Assembly: GCF_020404845.1 (NCBI RefSeq)
Contig: NZ_JAIOJZ010000004.1
Coordinates: 165,990 to 229,989 of the forward strand
Source of the DNA: Streptomyces hyderabadensis
GTDB taxonomy: Bacteria; Actinomycetota; Actinomycetes; Streptomycetales; Streptomycetaceae
Reading direction: 5' to 3'
DNA length: 64,000 nt
The position numbers were made by a program, and so were the translations under genes. Below, piece after piece: positions 9,601 to 18,059 of the stretch (its first letter is position 1; each line of letters starts with the position of its first letter). A model generated the notes under the pieces. That model ran no database searches. It worked only from the letters and a program-made list of their open reading frames with translations, and had not been told where the DNA came from.

Positions 9601-9630
9601 CGTCTCGACCGGCTTGCGAGCTCCAGACAT
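6607..9630 (-). CDS. fxsT: FxsT: TIR-like/NB-ARC/TPR STAND protein of the FxSxx-COOH system
   Basis: 1007 aa. Residues ~18-110 are a TIR-like domain (TVTIHFAGFNRAWAAWIGDR). Residues ~165-500 are NB-ARC, with Walker A GMSGVGKT (211-218), Walker B LLVLDGADEP and VTSRNPEW. Residues ~560-1000 are TPR_10-type repeats (ARRQLLRARHPWAL, LGETHPLTLIF, LGRTHPLTLS). Length and order match the FxsT family found with FxSxx peptides. It follows the HExxH gene after a 128-bp gap with its own candidate promoter. STAND proteins oligomerise on ligand binding; the ligand may be the matured FxsA peptide, but that is inference. The paralogue at 1-1640 is close in sequence. Confidence 0.9.
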   Translation of the reverse strand: MSGARKPVETAERGTARQTVTIHFAGFNRAWAAWIGDRLERRGVRVVPLRWDSPADVPLVDLLRDLTLAEGRVLIIVSEWYFQLGPRTHEEWNAALREIVAPDPSRFAAVSVTTAAVPAAAAVLAPVALTNMGAEEAERRLLDRLDLSPDAPVDTSAESRRGPRFPAAMPDVWGVVPRRNTRFTGREPLFNEAYHLLQSAEPGAGVLTLHGMSGVGKTQFAAEYAHRFGSEYDVVWWVNAEKRVTYRRQLAELAPKLGLRTGQEYGERLRAVRDALRRGEPYSRWLLVLDGADEPEQIWDLLPTGPGHVIVTSRNPEWSEHNSKLLEVRVYPRDESVAFIRRRAPRLSEAEADQLAEALGDLPLLLDQTAGWLNDSDLSVDEYIALLEGGIDSDVVKVSADFPLAFQTAWSILLNKLRETVPESVDLLRLCTFFAPGFIPVRLLKEMPVDELPEQLAGLLNDPLLWNKAINQLRTYSVVRLESHEASLDEPVSAGESLYLHRMVHQIVHKDMPDTDRSEFIDVVRRALAAADPGRPTETRLWPGYAEIVPHLKYADVLKSKDPKVQRMVLNCLRYMYFSGEYRAGIKLGERALTAWRRLLGPTHARIWELTYHYTNLLRAMGDYARTESLSRDAVEHLREERGPQDLDHLRAAAGLGGDLRGLARYDEALELSQWVLAAYRELLGDQDSRTLNAQNNLGVSLRLLGRYEETLETDRRTMEARRQLLRARHPWALSSEITYAIDLRLLGRYADAESLQSKNVRENRIVMGPDNPQTLKAEYNLALCRYRLGERAPHGEEPGPMLSSVLERGERVLGETHPLTLIFATGQSCYAREHGDIDQARELSEAVVARYEMMLPAGHPFIAGSRANQALILRNVGEREHGHVLVEQALAEMTQAVGESHPWTLGCALNASALRNLVGDTEGAAELSRDTVARAIESLGRTHPLTLSTRIAYAADLRGLRDRRQAEKVEQEALSDLDATLGSKHSHTVSARSRNRPYWDFEPQTT

Positions 9631-9660
9631 GCAGTGGCCTCCAGCACGTAGTACCGCAAA

Positions 9661-9689
9661 ATCCTAGGACTCCGGAGCGTCGCGCGTAA
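9661..9689 (-). promoter_or_regulatory. Candidate fxsT promoter
   Basis: On the minus strand, TTACGC (9689-9684) and TAGGAT (9666-9661) are separated by 17 bp, about 30 bp before the fxsT ATG. The -10 is a good match for a housekeeping promoter; the -35 is weak. A perfect 7-bp inverted repeat (GTACGGA / TCCGTAC, 9717-9737) lies upstream and could be an operator or the end of the preceding transcript. Confidence 0.4.
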
Positions 9690-9758
9690 GTCCGCCGACC
9701 GACGGCAACACCCCCTGTACGGACGATCTTTCCGTACCCGGCGGCGGTGCGTGGGCAT

Positions 9759-11615
9759 TCATCCGTTAGAGGGCGGGAGCGCGGATGCGTGCCGCTGGGC
9801 CCACAGTGCGCGAGCGGAGGCCACGTACGCCTGGGCGCGTGCCACGTGGCCCCTGGGTGCGGGGTGTTCGGCCATCCGTTCGTGGGCGGCGGCCATCTCG
9901 TCGACGAACCGGCGCCCTGGCACCGTGAGGTCGGGCGAGCCGACGAGGGCGGGCAGCGCGGCCCCGACCTGGGCGCGGTAGCGCGCGTGCTGGGCCCACG
10001 CCCAGTCCCGGTCCGGCAGTCCGCCGGCGAGCGCCCGGCGCTGGTAGAACGCGGCCATCGCGAGGTGGGAGTACGTGCCCTGGAGCAGGCCGTCGTAGGG
10101 CCGGGGATCGGCCCGCCAGGGGGCGAAGTACCGCGCCGCGGGACCGGCCCGGTGCAGGGTCACCAGGTCGCCGAGGGCGGCGAGTTTCGCGTGCTGCAGT
10201 TCGTGGACGAGGGTGGCGGCCAGGGTCACGGCGTCGGGCGGCGTGCTGCTGAGGAGGGCGCCGAACGCCTCACGGCGGGTGGCGCTGCAACTGCCGCGGC
10301 CGGTGCCGACGTCGGGCGGCGTCTCCAGCGGGACCAGGCAGCGCAGCAGCGCACCGGCCTCGGCGAGGCGTTGCGCGCCGCCCGAGCGGAGCGCCAGGGC
10401 CGTGCCGGACCAGGCCTGGAGCCACCGTTTGCGTTCCGCGTCGTCGAGGGCGAGCGGGGTGCGCAGGTTGCCGTGGCCGGGGCCGTCGGGCAGTTCGCGG
10501 TACGGGTCGAGGTCGTCGAGCGGCAGGGGCGGCGCGGCCGGGGTGAGGCCGGGGAGCGCGTGCGCGGGGGTCCAGGCGAGGGCGCCGGACCAGGCGCCGA
10601 CGCCGCTCTCCAGGTGGACGGTCACGTCGGGGACGTCGGCCTGGCGCAGCACCAGCCGGCCGTCGGTGCAGGTGACGTCGACGGGTACGTCCCCGGACCG
10701 TGCCGTGTGCAGCGCGCCCAGCGACGGGAGGGCGAGGATTCCGTCGCGGGCCGTGAGCCGGGTGCGGAAGGGGATGCCCGCCCCGGCCGCGACGACCGCG
10801 GCGATCGCGCTGAAGTGGGCGAGGTCGCGCCGCAGCCGCCGGGCCCGCTCACCGTCCGCCGCTCCGGGCGGGGCGTCGAGGCCCCGCAGACAGGAGCGCG
10901 CCCAGGGACCGGTGAGCGGGTGGAAGAGCCGGGCACGCGCCGGGTTGCCGAACCACGCGTCGGCGAAGGAGGGCGACGCGCCGGCCCCTGCGCGGGTTGA
11001 GGCGTCGGCGGCGGCTCGGGGGCTCCATGTGCCGGGCGGGGCGTCGTCGGCGAGGCGGGGGCTCCCTGCCCCGGGCAGGGCGTCGTCGGCACCGCCGGCA
11101 GCGCGGTCAGGCGGCGCGCCGGGCATGGTACCGGCGGCAGCACGGTGGCTCGGGGACCCGGGCCCGGCACCGGCGGCAGCACCGTCCGGCGGCGCGCCGT
11201 GCCAGTCGGCCGCGGCGACAGGGTCGTTCGGCGTGCCGGGCAGGGCATCGGGGGCAGCACGGTCACTCCGCACGCCGCGCCCGGCATCGGCGGCAACGCC
11301 GGTAGTCCACGCGCCGGGCAGCGCATCGCGGTCGCCGCTCGGCGTCGCGCGGCCGGGCCGGCGCTCCGGGCCCCGCGCGTCCGCCGCCGGGAGCCGGTCC
11401 GCCTCGGTCAGCAGCGCCCAGTCCTCGCGCAGCCTCGCCTTCTGCGCGGCGGTGCAGACGGACCGCTCGGCCCCCTCGGCCGCGTCCAGCACGGCTCGCA
11501 GCAGCAGCAACCGCCGCGTGTCCTGGTCCCGCACGAGGAGCGCCAGGGTGTCGGGGCCGCCTTCGGTCCGGGCGAGTTCGAGCAGGGCCCGCTCGGGAAC
11601 CACCGGAAACATCAC
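9759..11615 (-). CDS. HExxH-motif putative peptide-modification protein of the FxSxx cluster
   Basis: 618 aa. The signature HELQH (residues 471-475) sits in TLVHELQHAKLAALGDLV, a zincin-like motif; a second conserved stretch is YDGLLQGTYSHLAMAAFYQRR. This matches the HExxH-domain proteins that accompany FxsB-type radical SAM enzymes. The GTG start overlaps the radical SAM stop by 4 bp. Residues ~90-215 are a low-complexity Ala/Pro/Gly/Asp insertion that family members need not have. The likely role is proteolysis or another metal-dependent modification of the FxsA peptide. Whether it cleaves the leader is not shown by the sequence. Confidence 0.85.
   Translation of the reverse strand: MMFPVVPERALLELARTEGGPDTLALLVRDQDTRRLLLLRAVLDAAEGAERSVCTAAQKARLREDWALLTEADRLPAADARGPERRPGRATPSGDRDALPGAWTTGVAADAGRGVRSDRAAPDALPGTPNDPVAAADWHGAPPDGAAAGAGPGSPSHRAAAGTMPGAPPDRAAGGADDALPGAGSPRLADDAPPGTWSPRAAADASTRAGAGASPSFADAWFGNPARARLFHPLTGPWARSCLRGLDAPPGAADGERARRLRRDLAHFSAIAAVVAAGAGIPFRTRLTARDGILALPSLGALHTARSGDVPVDVTCTDGRLVLRQADVPDVTVHLESGVGAWSGALAWTPAHALPGLTPAAPPLPLDDLDPYRELPDGPGHGNLRTPLALDDAERKRWLQAWSGTALALRSGGAQRLAEAGALLRCLVPLETPPDVGTGRGSCSATRREAFGALLSSTPPDAVTLAATLVHELQHAKLAALGDLVTLHRAGPAARYFAPWRADPRPYDGLLQGTYSHLAMAAFYQRRALAGGLPDRDWAWAQHARYRAQVGAALPALVGSPDLTVPGRRFVDEMAAAHERMAEHPAPRGHVARAQAYVASARALWAQRHASALPPSNG
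10985..11345 (-). repeat. Degenerate GC-rich repeats inside the HExxH gene
   Basis: Repeated blocks reading on the minus strand as variants of GCGCCG-GCAT/GGGCAG, GGCGGCAGC and CGGCGCGCCG keep the frame open and encode iterations of (D/G)ALPG-xP and AA-A/G-xPG. They form the Ala/Pro-rich insertion, residues ~90-215. The block looks like slippage-expanded linker DNA. Confidence 0.6.
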
Positions 11616-12937
11616 GAAACGCCTCCTGGGGCCGAGACCGTCCCGGCGCGGGCCGAACCGTTCCCGACCGGCCGGATCGAAGCCCCACCGCCCGAAACGA
11701 CATCGGCCGCCGCCGGGCCGGTCGCGGACGGACCCGTCGCGGACGAGTCACCCGCGGTCGCCCCGTTCGCGGCCACGGCGAGCCGCGAGGACACGTGGCG
11801 GATGAAGCGCTGGAGGTCCGCGCAGTACACGGACGGGTTCCGGAAGCCGTGCCCGGCGCGGTAGCGGTGCGCGTAGTGCCCGCCTCCGCAGACCCGCAGC
11901 AGCGGGCAGGCCCGGCACTGGTCCGCGAGCGACGCCGCGCCCGCCTGGCGGGCGGCCACGCCCGGGTGCCGCAGCGCCTCGTCGAACGTGTGGCGGAACA
12001 CGTCGAGGCCGGTCCGCGCGGCCCCCGGATAGGCCGATTTGAGCGAGTCGACCTGCTCGATCGACCCGTCGGTCTCCACCACGACCGCGTCGAACGGCGC
12101 GAGCCCCAGCGCCTCGGTGGCCGCGGGCAGACCCAGCAGGAGCGCCACGCACTCCTCGAAGAGCCGCACCCGGACCTCACGCCGCCCTGCGGCCCACCAG
12201 CGGTCGAAGACGGCGCACAGCCAGTCGCCGTACCGGACGCCGGTCCGGCCCGGCGGCGGCGCCGACCAGTTGCCGTGCGGCAGCAGGAGGTCCAGCGCGG
12301 GCGGGCGCAGGCCGAGCAGCGACTCGTACGTCTCGACCGGGTCCAGCGTCGGGTCGACGACGGTCAGCAGACCCGCGTACGCCTGCGGGAAGCGCTCGGC
12401 GGCCAGGCGCGCCCCTCGTGCCGCGGCGGGCCAGGACGGGCGGCCCGCGTGGTCCACCCGCCGTCGGTTGTGGGCGGCGGTGCCTCCGTCGAGGCTGATG
12501 CCGACGCGGACGCCGGCGTCGGCCAGTACGGCGAGGCGTTCCTCGGTGAGCAGGGTGCCGTTGGTCTGCACGGTGGCGTGGACCTGACACCCCGGCGGGA
12601 CCAGCTCCCGCACCCGTCCGGCGACCGCGGCCAGCGGCCCGGCCCCCGCGAGCAGCGGTTCGCCCCCGTGCAGGACCAGGGCGAGGTCGCGCAGCGCGTG
12701 CCGGGCGGCGTGCTCGGCGATGCGGGTGGCGGTGCGCTCCAGGACGGCGGCGGAGGCGGCGGCGGGACGGTCGCGCCAGCCGCTGTCCGGGCCTTCGTAG
12801 AGGTAGCAGTAGGTGCAGGCCAGGTTGCAGCGGCCGTGCATCTTGACGATGAACTGACGGAAGGGGAAGGCGCCTTCGGGACCGGTTCCCGGACCGGGAA
12901 CGGCGGGAGCCGGTTCGGTCATGGCCTGTTCCGACAT
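11612..12937 (-). CDS. fxsB: FxsB-family radical SAM/SPASM peptide maturase (cyclophane-forming type)
   Basis: 441 aa from ATG 12937, which has a GGGGGG ribosome site 7 bp upstream; an in-frame ATG at 12952 is possible. The 4Fe-4S cluster motif is C37-x3-C41-x2-C44 in GRCNLACTYCYLYEG. Radical SAM landmarks LHGGEPLLAG and TVQTNGTLL follow. The C-terminal SPASM cysteines are in CRACPLLRVCGGGHYAHRY and a later YCADL. Family members install three-residue cyclophanes on aromatic-x-(N/D/S) motifs. The precursor just upstream ends in F-D-N, a fitting substrate. It overlaps the HExxH gene by 4 bp. Confidence 0.92.
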   Translation of the reverse strand: MSEQAMTEPAPAVPGPGTGPEGAFPFRQFIVKMHGRCNLACTYCYLYEGPDSGWRDRPAAASAAVLERTATRIAEHAARHALRDLALVLHGGEPLLAGAGPLAAVAGRVRELVPPGCQVHATVQTNGTLLTEERLAVLADAGVRVGISLDGGTAAHNRRRVDHAGRPSWPAAARGARLAAERFPQAYAGLLTVVDPTLDPVETYESLLGLRPPALDLLLPHGNWSAPPPGRTGVRYGDWLCAVFDRWWAAGRREVRVRLFEECVALLLGLPAATEALGLAPFDAVVVETDGSIEQVDSLKSAYPGAARTGLDVFRHTFDEALRHPGVAARQAGAASLADQCRACPLLRVCGGGHYAHRYRAGHGFRNPSVYCADLQRFIRHVSSRLAVAANGATAGDSSATGPSATGPAAADVVSGGGASIRPVGNGSARAGTVSAPGGVS

Positions 12938-13146
12938 TCCAGCACCCCCCATGCCGTAACGGTTCGGCCGGTGTCGCCGCGACTCGGCGCCACGGCACCG
13001 TGCCGCACGGAGCCGCATTCCCGGCGCGGCGGGTGCCCGAAACTCGACGCCGCGGAAGTTGTCCTATTCACATATCTTCAGGCACCAAGATGACTGCGGC
13101 CGCCGGGCTGAGAAATTCAGAGAGGCCATCAGAGAGACCAGCGGGA

Positions 13147-13344
13147 TCAGAAGGAGTTGTCGAAGCCCCACAGCATCTCGCTCGGCTCCGCGGCCCGCGC
13201 CCTCAGCTCCCCCAGCACCTCGCGCAGCACCGGGTGCTCGATGGTGCCCAGCTGTGCGAGGTCCAGTGCCAGCAGGTCCGGCAGTGGCTCCCCGGCGCCC
13301 GTGAGCGCCTGCTCCGCCCCGCCGGCCTCTTCCTGTTTGTCCAT
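13147..13344 (-). CDS. fxsA: FxSxx-type RiPP precursor peptide (C terminus FDNSF)
   Basis: 65 aa: an acidic, helical leader (PLPDLLALDLAQLG, HPVLREVLGELRARA) and a C-terminal core ending SEMLWGFDNSF. It lies 209 bp before the radical SAM gene on the same strand and has a strong site (GGGGAGAGGAGACGGGA) before ATG 13344. Family precursors classically end F-x-S-x-x. Here the order is F-x-N-S-F, so the crosslink acceptor at +2 would be Asn, a pattern seen in other three-residue cyclophane substrates. Trp at -2 from the Phe is a second aromatic. Modification is inferred from the neighbours. Confidence 0.85.
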   Translation of the reverse strand: MDKQEEAGGAEQALTGAGEPLPDLLALDLAQLGTIEHPVLREVLGELRARAAEPSEMLWGFDNSF

Positions 13345-13395
13345 TCCCGTCTCCTCTCCCCTGCTGCCCCGAGCCGACTTCGACGGTGTCCGCCC

Positions 13396-16300
13396 TCACT
13401 CCAGGTCGGCGAGCCGCTGCGCCGTCTGCCGCGCGGTCGGCTCCCCGGTGGCCAGACGGTCGTCCGGCAACCGGTCCCACTGCGCCCGGGCCGCCGCGTA
13501 GGCGTCCCGTGCCGCGCGGGGCCGGACGGCCGCCTCGAAGGACATACCCCGCCAGTGGTGTGCCTGCGCGGCCAGTTCCACGGCCTCCTGGCGTCGGCGC
13601 TCGGTTTCGGCCTCCTCCTCCGCCCGGCGGGCCGCCTCGGCGGCCGCCCGGAAGGCGTCCACCGCCACGTCCAGCCGCGCCGCCCGGCCGAGACTCTGGA
13701 ACGCCTCGAACTGGGCCTGCCCCAGCTCCAGTCGGCAGCGTGCCGCCAGCAGCGGGTCCTCCGCGTCGGCCGCGGCGAGCCCGAAGAGGTGCTCCGCCTC
13801 CCTGAGGTCGACCCGGTCGCCGCGCGCCTGGTACCGGAGCATGAGGGCCTGGCCGAGGAGCAGCAGCCGGTGGGCGACCCGCGGGCTGCCCGCCGGGGTC
13901 TCCATCCGGCAGTCCCGCAGCACCCGGATCGCGTCGGACACCCGGTCCCGGCGCCGGTGGGCGGGCTCCAGCGTGGCCAGCCGGAGCAGTACGCTCCCCC
14001 ACTCGGCGAGCACGTCCGCGTGCGCGGGCGCGTCCCTCGACATCCAGTGCGCCGCCTGGGCGAAACGGTCGGCTGCCGCGTGCAGTTCGGGCGGCTCCCC
14101 GGACTCGGCGTAGCGGGCCAGGGCCACCCGCCCGGCGCGGACCAGCAACGCCGCGCGCTGCGCCTGCTCGCGTACCCGGCCGAGTGCCTCGTCGGTCCGG
14201 GCCTGGGCCTCGTCCAGCGGGCCGCCCGCCGCCAACAGCGCGTCGACCAGGTCGACCAGCACCCGGACCCGGTCACGGACGGACTCGGCGGTGTCCTGTT
14301 CCGGGTCGGCCTCGAGCCCCCGGCGCAGCGACCGCGCCGACTGCTCCGCGTACAGCCTGGCCTGGGCCGGGTCCGCCGTCACCGCCGACAGACGCAGCAG
14401 GGTGCGGCCGTGGGCCAGCAGCAGCTCGGCGGGGCGGTCGCTGCGGTCGGGCCAGGCGTCGGCGAACGCCTCCAGCATGCCGACGGCACTCTGCAGGAGG
14501 GCGCTGTCGCCGCCCAGGCGCCACTGGGTCTCCAGCGAGGCGACCCGTTCCAGGGTGAGCCGCAGCGCCTCCGCCTCGTCCAGGCCGGGTGCCGCGCACG
14601 CGACCGCGTACTCCCGGTCGGCGCGGCGCAGCAGGTCGAGCGCGCCGGACCGGTCTCCGCGCCGTCGCGCGTCGGTGGCGGCGGCGTGCAGCACGCGCGC
14701 GAGGACGGCGCGTTCCCGCAGGGCGTGCGGGGGCGCGGCGGCCCGTTCGGCGGCCCGGGTGGCCTCCTGCAGCAGCGCGGCACCGCCCTGCACCTCCCAC
14801 AGCCGCAGGGTGCAGCGCGCGTACTCGCCCCACAGCTCGGGGTCGGCGCCGGCCGGCCGTTCCTGCTCGGTGGCGCCGCGCAGCAACTGCACGGCGTCGA
14901 TGACGTCCTGGACCATGCCCTCGCCGTCGAACCGGGCGAGCAGGGCGCGCGCCCGGACGACCGCCCGGTGCGTGGGCCGGTCCGCGGTGAGCTGCGTGCC
15001 GGTCCGGCTGTCGTACGTCGCGAACTGCTCGGGCAACGGCATGAACCGCTCCAGGATCCGGGCCGCGACCTCCGCGAAGGGCTGCGGGACCGGGGCGCTC
15101 GCGCCGTTGCCCCCGTTCTCGCCCGGGTAGCCGGGTTCGGCGCCGGAGGGGTGCGGGTGCGGGCGGCCGGGGCCGTCGTCGCCGAGCTGGGCCAGCGCGA
15201 GCGCCGGGAAGTTGGGGCCGCCCTTGCCGAAGTGCTGCTCGATGTACTCCGAGCAGTGCTTGAGGACCAGCATGGCCTCGTCCCGCCCGAGCCGGGACAG
15301 CAGGGCCTCGCGCACCTCGGGGTCGATGTCGTACCACTGGGTGCCGTCCTCGCCGTGCTCCGCGCGGGCCCGGGTGAGCAGGCCGCCGACCAGCACCTCG
15401 GCGAGTTCGGACGGGCCGGATCCGGGCAGCATCGTCCGCTGGACCAGCTGCATCACCGGGAGGCACAGCGGCGTCGCCGCGAGGTAGACGGCCAGCCGCG
15501 CGGCGGCCGGGGACGCCCCCGCGCTGAACCTGCTGACCCGCTCCAACGGCGTGCGGCGGCGGTCCGGGCGGGCCGCCGGGGCGGCCGGCTGGTCGGCCCG
15601 CACCCAGCCCACGGCGCCCGGGACCGGTCCGGCGCCGGACAGCAGGCGCGCCCACGAGCCGAGGGCCACCGGCTCCGGCGGCAGTACGGGGACGGCCAGC
15701 GCGCCCCGGCGGGCCTCGGCGGAGGCGCCGGAGGCGGTGCGCACCCGCAGCAGTCCGCCGCCCAGGGTGTCACCGCGCGACAGGCCACCGAAGGTGACGG
15801 GCAGCCGGGTGCGGTTCCACATGCGCTGCGGCAGCGGCTGGAGCACGGCGACGGGGCCCTGCCGGGACAGGTGGTGGAGCAGCCGGTGGGCGTGGCCGCT
15901 GTGCCACAGCGGGCCGGCGCAGTCGCTGACCAGGACGACGATCCGGCGCCCGGTCGGATCGCTGAGCCGGTCGGCGGCGTGCAGCGGCGCGCCGTGCGGG
16001 TCGGCGCTGCGGCTGACGGCCGGGCCCCCGTCCGGACCCTGGTGCAGATGGCTGACCTGGACGTCCGAGAAGGCCCCCAGCCGACTGAAGATCTGGGCCA
16101 GTTCGGCGAACAGCCGGCCCCATACGCGCATCGAGGAGGAGGCGTCCAGCACCAGTTGCAACCGGGCGTCGCCGCGGGTGAGGTACCGGCGGACGGGCAG
16201 GATCAGTCCCCCGGCCCGGGCGCTGACCTCCGCGGTCCCGACCTCGTCGAGTTCGGAGCGCAGCGGGGTGGCCGGGCTCCGGTAGCCCTGCAAGGGGCGC

Positions 16301-16863
16301 AGGGCGCGCAGGAGTTCGAGCGGCGCGGGCAGCACCGGAGCGGCGGGCACCCCCACCGGCAGCGCCCGGGCCCGGCCGGCTCCGCGCACCCCGGTTCCCT
16401 CGCCGGGCGGCAGCGGGTAGAGGGCCACCCGCCGGGCGGCCGGAGGGTCGGGCCGCTCGGGCGAGGGCGGCCGGGTCTCGGGCGGGGGCGGCGCAACGGG
16501 CCGGGCGGGCGGCCGGACCGCCGGGGGCGCAAGGCGGTCGCCCGGGTCGGGCGCCGGGTCCGTGGCGTCGGCGGACCGGGTCCACCGGGCCAGCCAGAGC
16601 GCGTCGCAGAGCTGCTCGGCGTCCGGGTCCAGGCCGATCTCCCGCAGCCGCAGGACGAGTCGGGCGAGCGGGTCGTCGCCGGTCGCGGCCGCACGACCTG
16701 CCCCGGAACCACCGTCGCCGGGCACGGCCGCACGACCTGCCCCGGAACCACCGTCGCCGGGCGCGGCGGCACGACGTGCCCGGGAGCCGCCGTCGCCGGG
16801 CGCGCCGGGGTGGCCGGGGGTGCCGTTGCCGCCGGGGCCGTGACGCGCCGTCTCGTCGGGCAT
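13396..16863 (-). CDS. SAV_2336-type vWA protein with C-terminal helical repeats
   Basis: 1155 aa. The N terminus has a Gly/Ala-rich tandem repeat (residues ~22-62), then a helical EAD-like segment (DPLARLVLRLREIGLDPDAE) typical of SAV_2336 N-domain proteins. A Pro-rich linker leads to a vWA domain with an intact MIDAS, D240-A-S-S-S, and a distal VLVSDCAGPLW. The last ~450 residues are Ala/Arg-rich helical repeats resembling TPRs. The stop lies 51 bp before fxsA, and the start is 4 bp after the MoxR gene at 16868. It probably works with that ATPase as the vWA half of the outer module. It differs from the inner vWA protein in size and in keeping metal-binding residues. Confidence 0.8.
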   Translation of the reverse strand: MPDETARHGPGGNGTPGHPGAPGDGGSRARRAAAPGDGGSGAGRAAVPGDGGSGAGRAAATGDDPLARLVLRLREIGLDPDAEQLCDALWLARWTRSADATDPAPDPGDRLAPPAVRPPARPVAPPPPETRPPSPERPDPPAARRVALYPLPPGEGTGVRGAGRARALPVGVPAAPVLPAPLELLRALRPLQGYRSPATPLRSELDEVGTAEVSARAGGLILPVRRYLTRGDARLQLVLDASSSMRVWGRLFAELAQIFSRLGAFSDVQVSHLHQGPDGGPAVSRSADPHGAPLHAADRLSDPTGRRIVVLVSDCAGPLWHSGHAHRLLHHLSRQGPVAVLQPLPQRMWNRTRLPVTFGGLSRGDTLGGGLLRVRTASGASAEARRGALAVPVLPPEPVALGSWARLLSGAGPVPGAVGWVRADQPAAPAARPDRRRTPLERVSRFSAGASPAAARLAVYLAATPLCLPVMQLVQRTMLPGSGPSELAEVLVGGLLTRARAEHGEDGTQWYDIDPEVREALLSRLGRDEAMLVLKHCSEYIEQHFGKGGPNFPALALAQLGDDGPGRPHPHPSGAEPGYPGENGGNGASAPVPQPFAEVAARILERFMPLPEQFATYDSRTGTQLTADRPTHRAVVRARALLARFDGEGMVQDVIDAVQLLRGATEQERPAGADPELWGEYARCTLRLWEVQGGAALLQEATRAAERAAAPPHALRERAVLARVLHAAATDARRRGDRSGALDLLRRADREYAVACAAPGLDEAEALRLTLERVASLETQWRLGGDSALLQSAVGMLEAFADAWPDRSDRPAELLLAHGRTLLRLSAVTADPAQARLYAEQSARSLRRGLEADPEQDTAESVRDRVRVLVDLVDALLAAGGPLDEAQARTDEALGRVREQAQRAALLVRAGRVALARYAESGEPPELHAAADRFAQAAHWMSRDAPAHADVLAEWGSVLLRLATLEPAHRRRDRVSDAIRVLRDCRMETPAGSPRVAHRLLLLGQALMLRYQARGDRVDLREAEHLFGLAAADAEDPLLAARCRLELGQAQFEAFQSLGRAARLDVAVDAFRAAAEAARRAEEEAETERRRQEAVELAAQAHHWRGMSFEAAVRPRAARDAYAAARAQWDRLPDDRLATGEPTARQTAQRLADLE
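16691..16807 (-). repeat. 39-bp tandem repeat, three copies, in the N terminus of the vWA gene
   Basis: Three consecutive 39-bp units (16691, 16730, 16769) encode PGDGGS-x-A-x-RAA repeats. The first two differ at 2 positions; the third is more diverged. The unit is 13 codons, so copy-number changes keep the frame. Confidence 0.85.
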
Positions 16864-16867
16864 CGCG

Positions 16868-17890
16868 TCACCTCGGGCGATCGAGCCGCTGGATGAGCAG
16901 GTCGGCCAGGCGGTCGCGGCTGGGCGTGGCGGCGGCGTCGGTGAGGTAGATCGCGTTGAGCAACTGGTCCGTCGCCAGCAACTCGCTGCGGGACCGCTCC
17001 AGGAAGCGGGTGACGAGGTCGTCGCCCGCGCGGGCCGCCTCGTCGCCCAGGTGGGCCCGTACGAAGGTGGCGAGCCGGTTGTGGTCGGGCCGGCCGAGTT
17101 CCAGGTGGATGCAGCGCCGCATCAGCGGGGCCGGGAAGTCGCGTTCGCCGTTGCTGGTGAGCACCACGAACGGGAAGGCACGGCAGCGCACCCGGCCGTC
17201 GCGCACCGGCACCTTCACGCCGTCCGCGGTGAGCACCTCGGCGGTGCGGTCCGGCAGCCGGTCCGCGATGCGTTCCAGCTCCGGGATGGCGAACTCGCCT
17301 TCCTCCAGTACGTTCAGGAGGTCGTTGGGCAGGTCGATGTCGCTCTTGTCCAGCTCGTCGATGAGCAGGACACGCGGCTTGTCCGAGGGCAGCAGGGCGG
17401 TGCCGAGGGGGCCGAGCCGGATGTAGCCGCCGATGCCGTCGACCGCGCCCGGCGTCCCGGATCCCGGGCCGTTGTCCGCCTGCGCCGCGATCTGCACGTC
17501 CTGCAGGCGCGCGATGGCGTCGTAGTGGTAGAGGCCGTCCTGCAGTTCGGAGCGGCTGACGATGGACCAGCGCAGTACGTTGCCCAGGCCCAGTTCGTAC
17601 GCCACCGAGTGGGCCAGGGTGCTCTTGCCCGCGCCGGGGCTGCCGGTGACGAGGAGCGGCCGGCGCAGGTACAGCGCGGCGTTGATCATCTCGAGTTCCT
17701 CGGCGCCCGGCCGGTGCAGCTCGGCCAGGTGCCGGTGGGCGCCGAGCCTGCGGTCCTCGGAGCCGTCGCCGGAGCCCGCCGCGTCCCGGCTGGTGAAGTC
17801 CCGCCACGGGGGCGGGTCGGGAAGCCGGTCGAGGCCGTCGTGGGGTTCGCCGGCGCCCCGGTAGATGAGCCACTCGCTGGATTCGGTCAT
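16868..17890 (-). CDS. MoxR-type AAA+ ATPase (outer module)
   Basis: 340 aa. Walker A is GSPGAGKST (83-91), Walker B is VLLIDELDKSDIDLP (174-188), and FVVLTSNGERDFPAPLMRRC is the sensor-1/arginine-finger region. These are hallmarks of MoxR ATPases. It precedes the SAV_2336/vWA gene by 4 bp and follows the trypsin-like gene after 169 bp. This trypsin, MoxR and vWA association matches the vWA-MoxR-VMAP ternary systems described by comparative genomics as NTP-dependent conflict systems. It differs from the other MoxR protein (5094-6035) in its ~50-residue N-terminal extension. Confidence 0.9.
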   Translation of the reverse strand: MTESSEWLIYRGAGEPHDGLDRLPDPPPWRDFTSRDAAGSGDGSEDRRLGAHRHLAELHRPGAEELEMINAALYLRRPLLVTGSPGAGKSTLAHSVAYELGLGNVLRWSIVSRSELQDGLYHYDAIARLQDVQIAAQADNGPGSGTPGAVDGIGGYIRLGPLGTALLPSDKPRVLLIDELDKSDIDLPNDLLNVLEEGEFAIPELERIADRLPDRTAEVLTADGVKVPVRDGRVRCRAFPFVVLTSNGERDFPAPLMRRCIHLELGRPDHNRLATFVRAHLGDEAARAGDDLVTRFLERSRSELLATDQLLNAIYLTDAAATPSRDRLADLLIQRLDRPR

Positions 17891-18059
17891 GATCCAATCC
17901 TCGTCGTCACTCGTCCCGGGGGCGCTGTCGTCGTGGGGCGTCCATCACGGTATCGATCCTGAACGGGACTGGTAAGAGGCACATCACCCAACGGGTCCCT
18001 CGGCAAAGGGACTTGAAACGCCGGGGAGGGCGGCCGACGGAGGCGCGCGCGGGCCGCGG

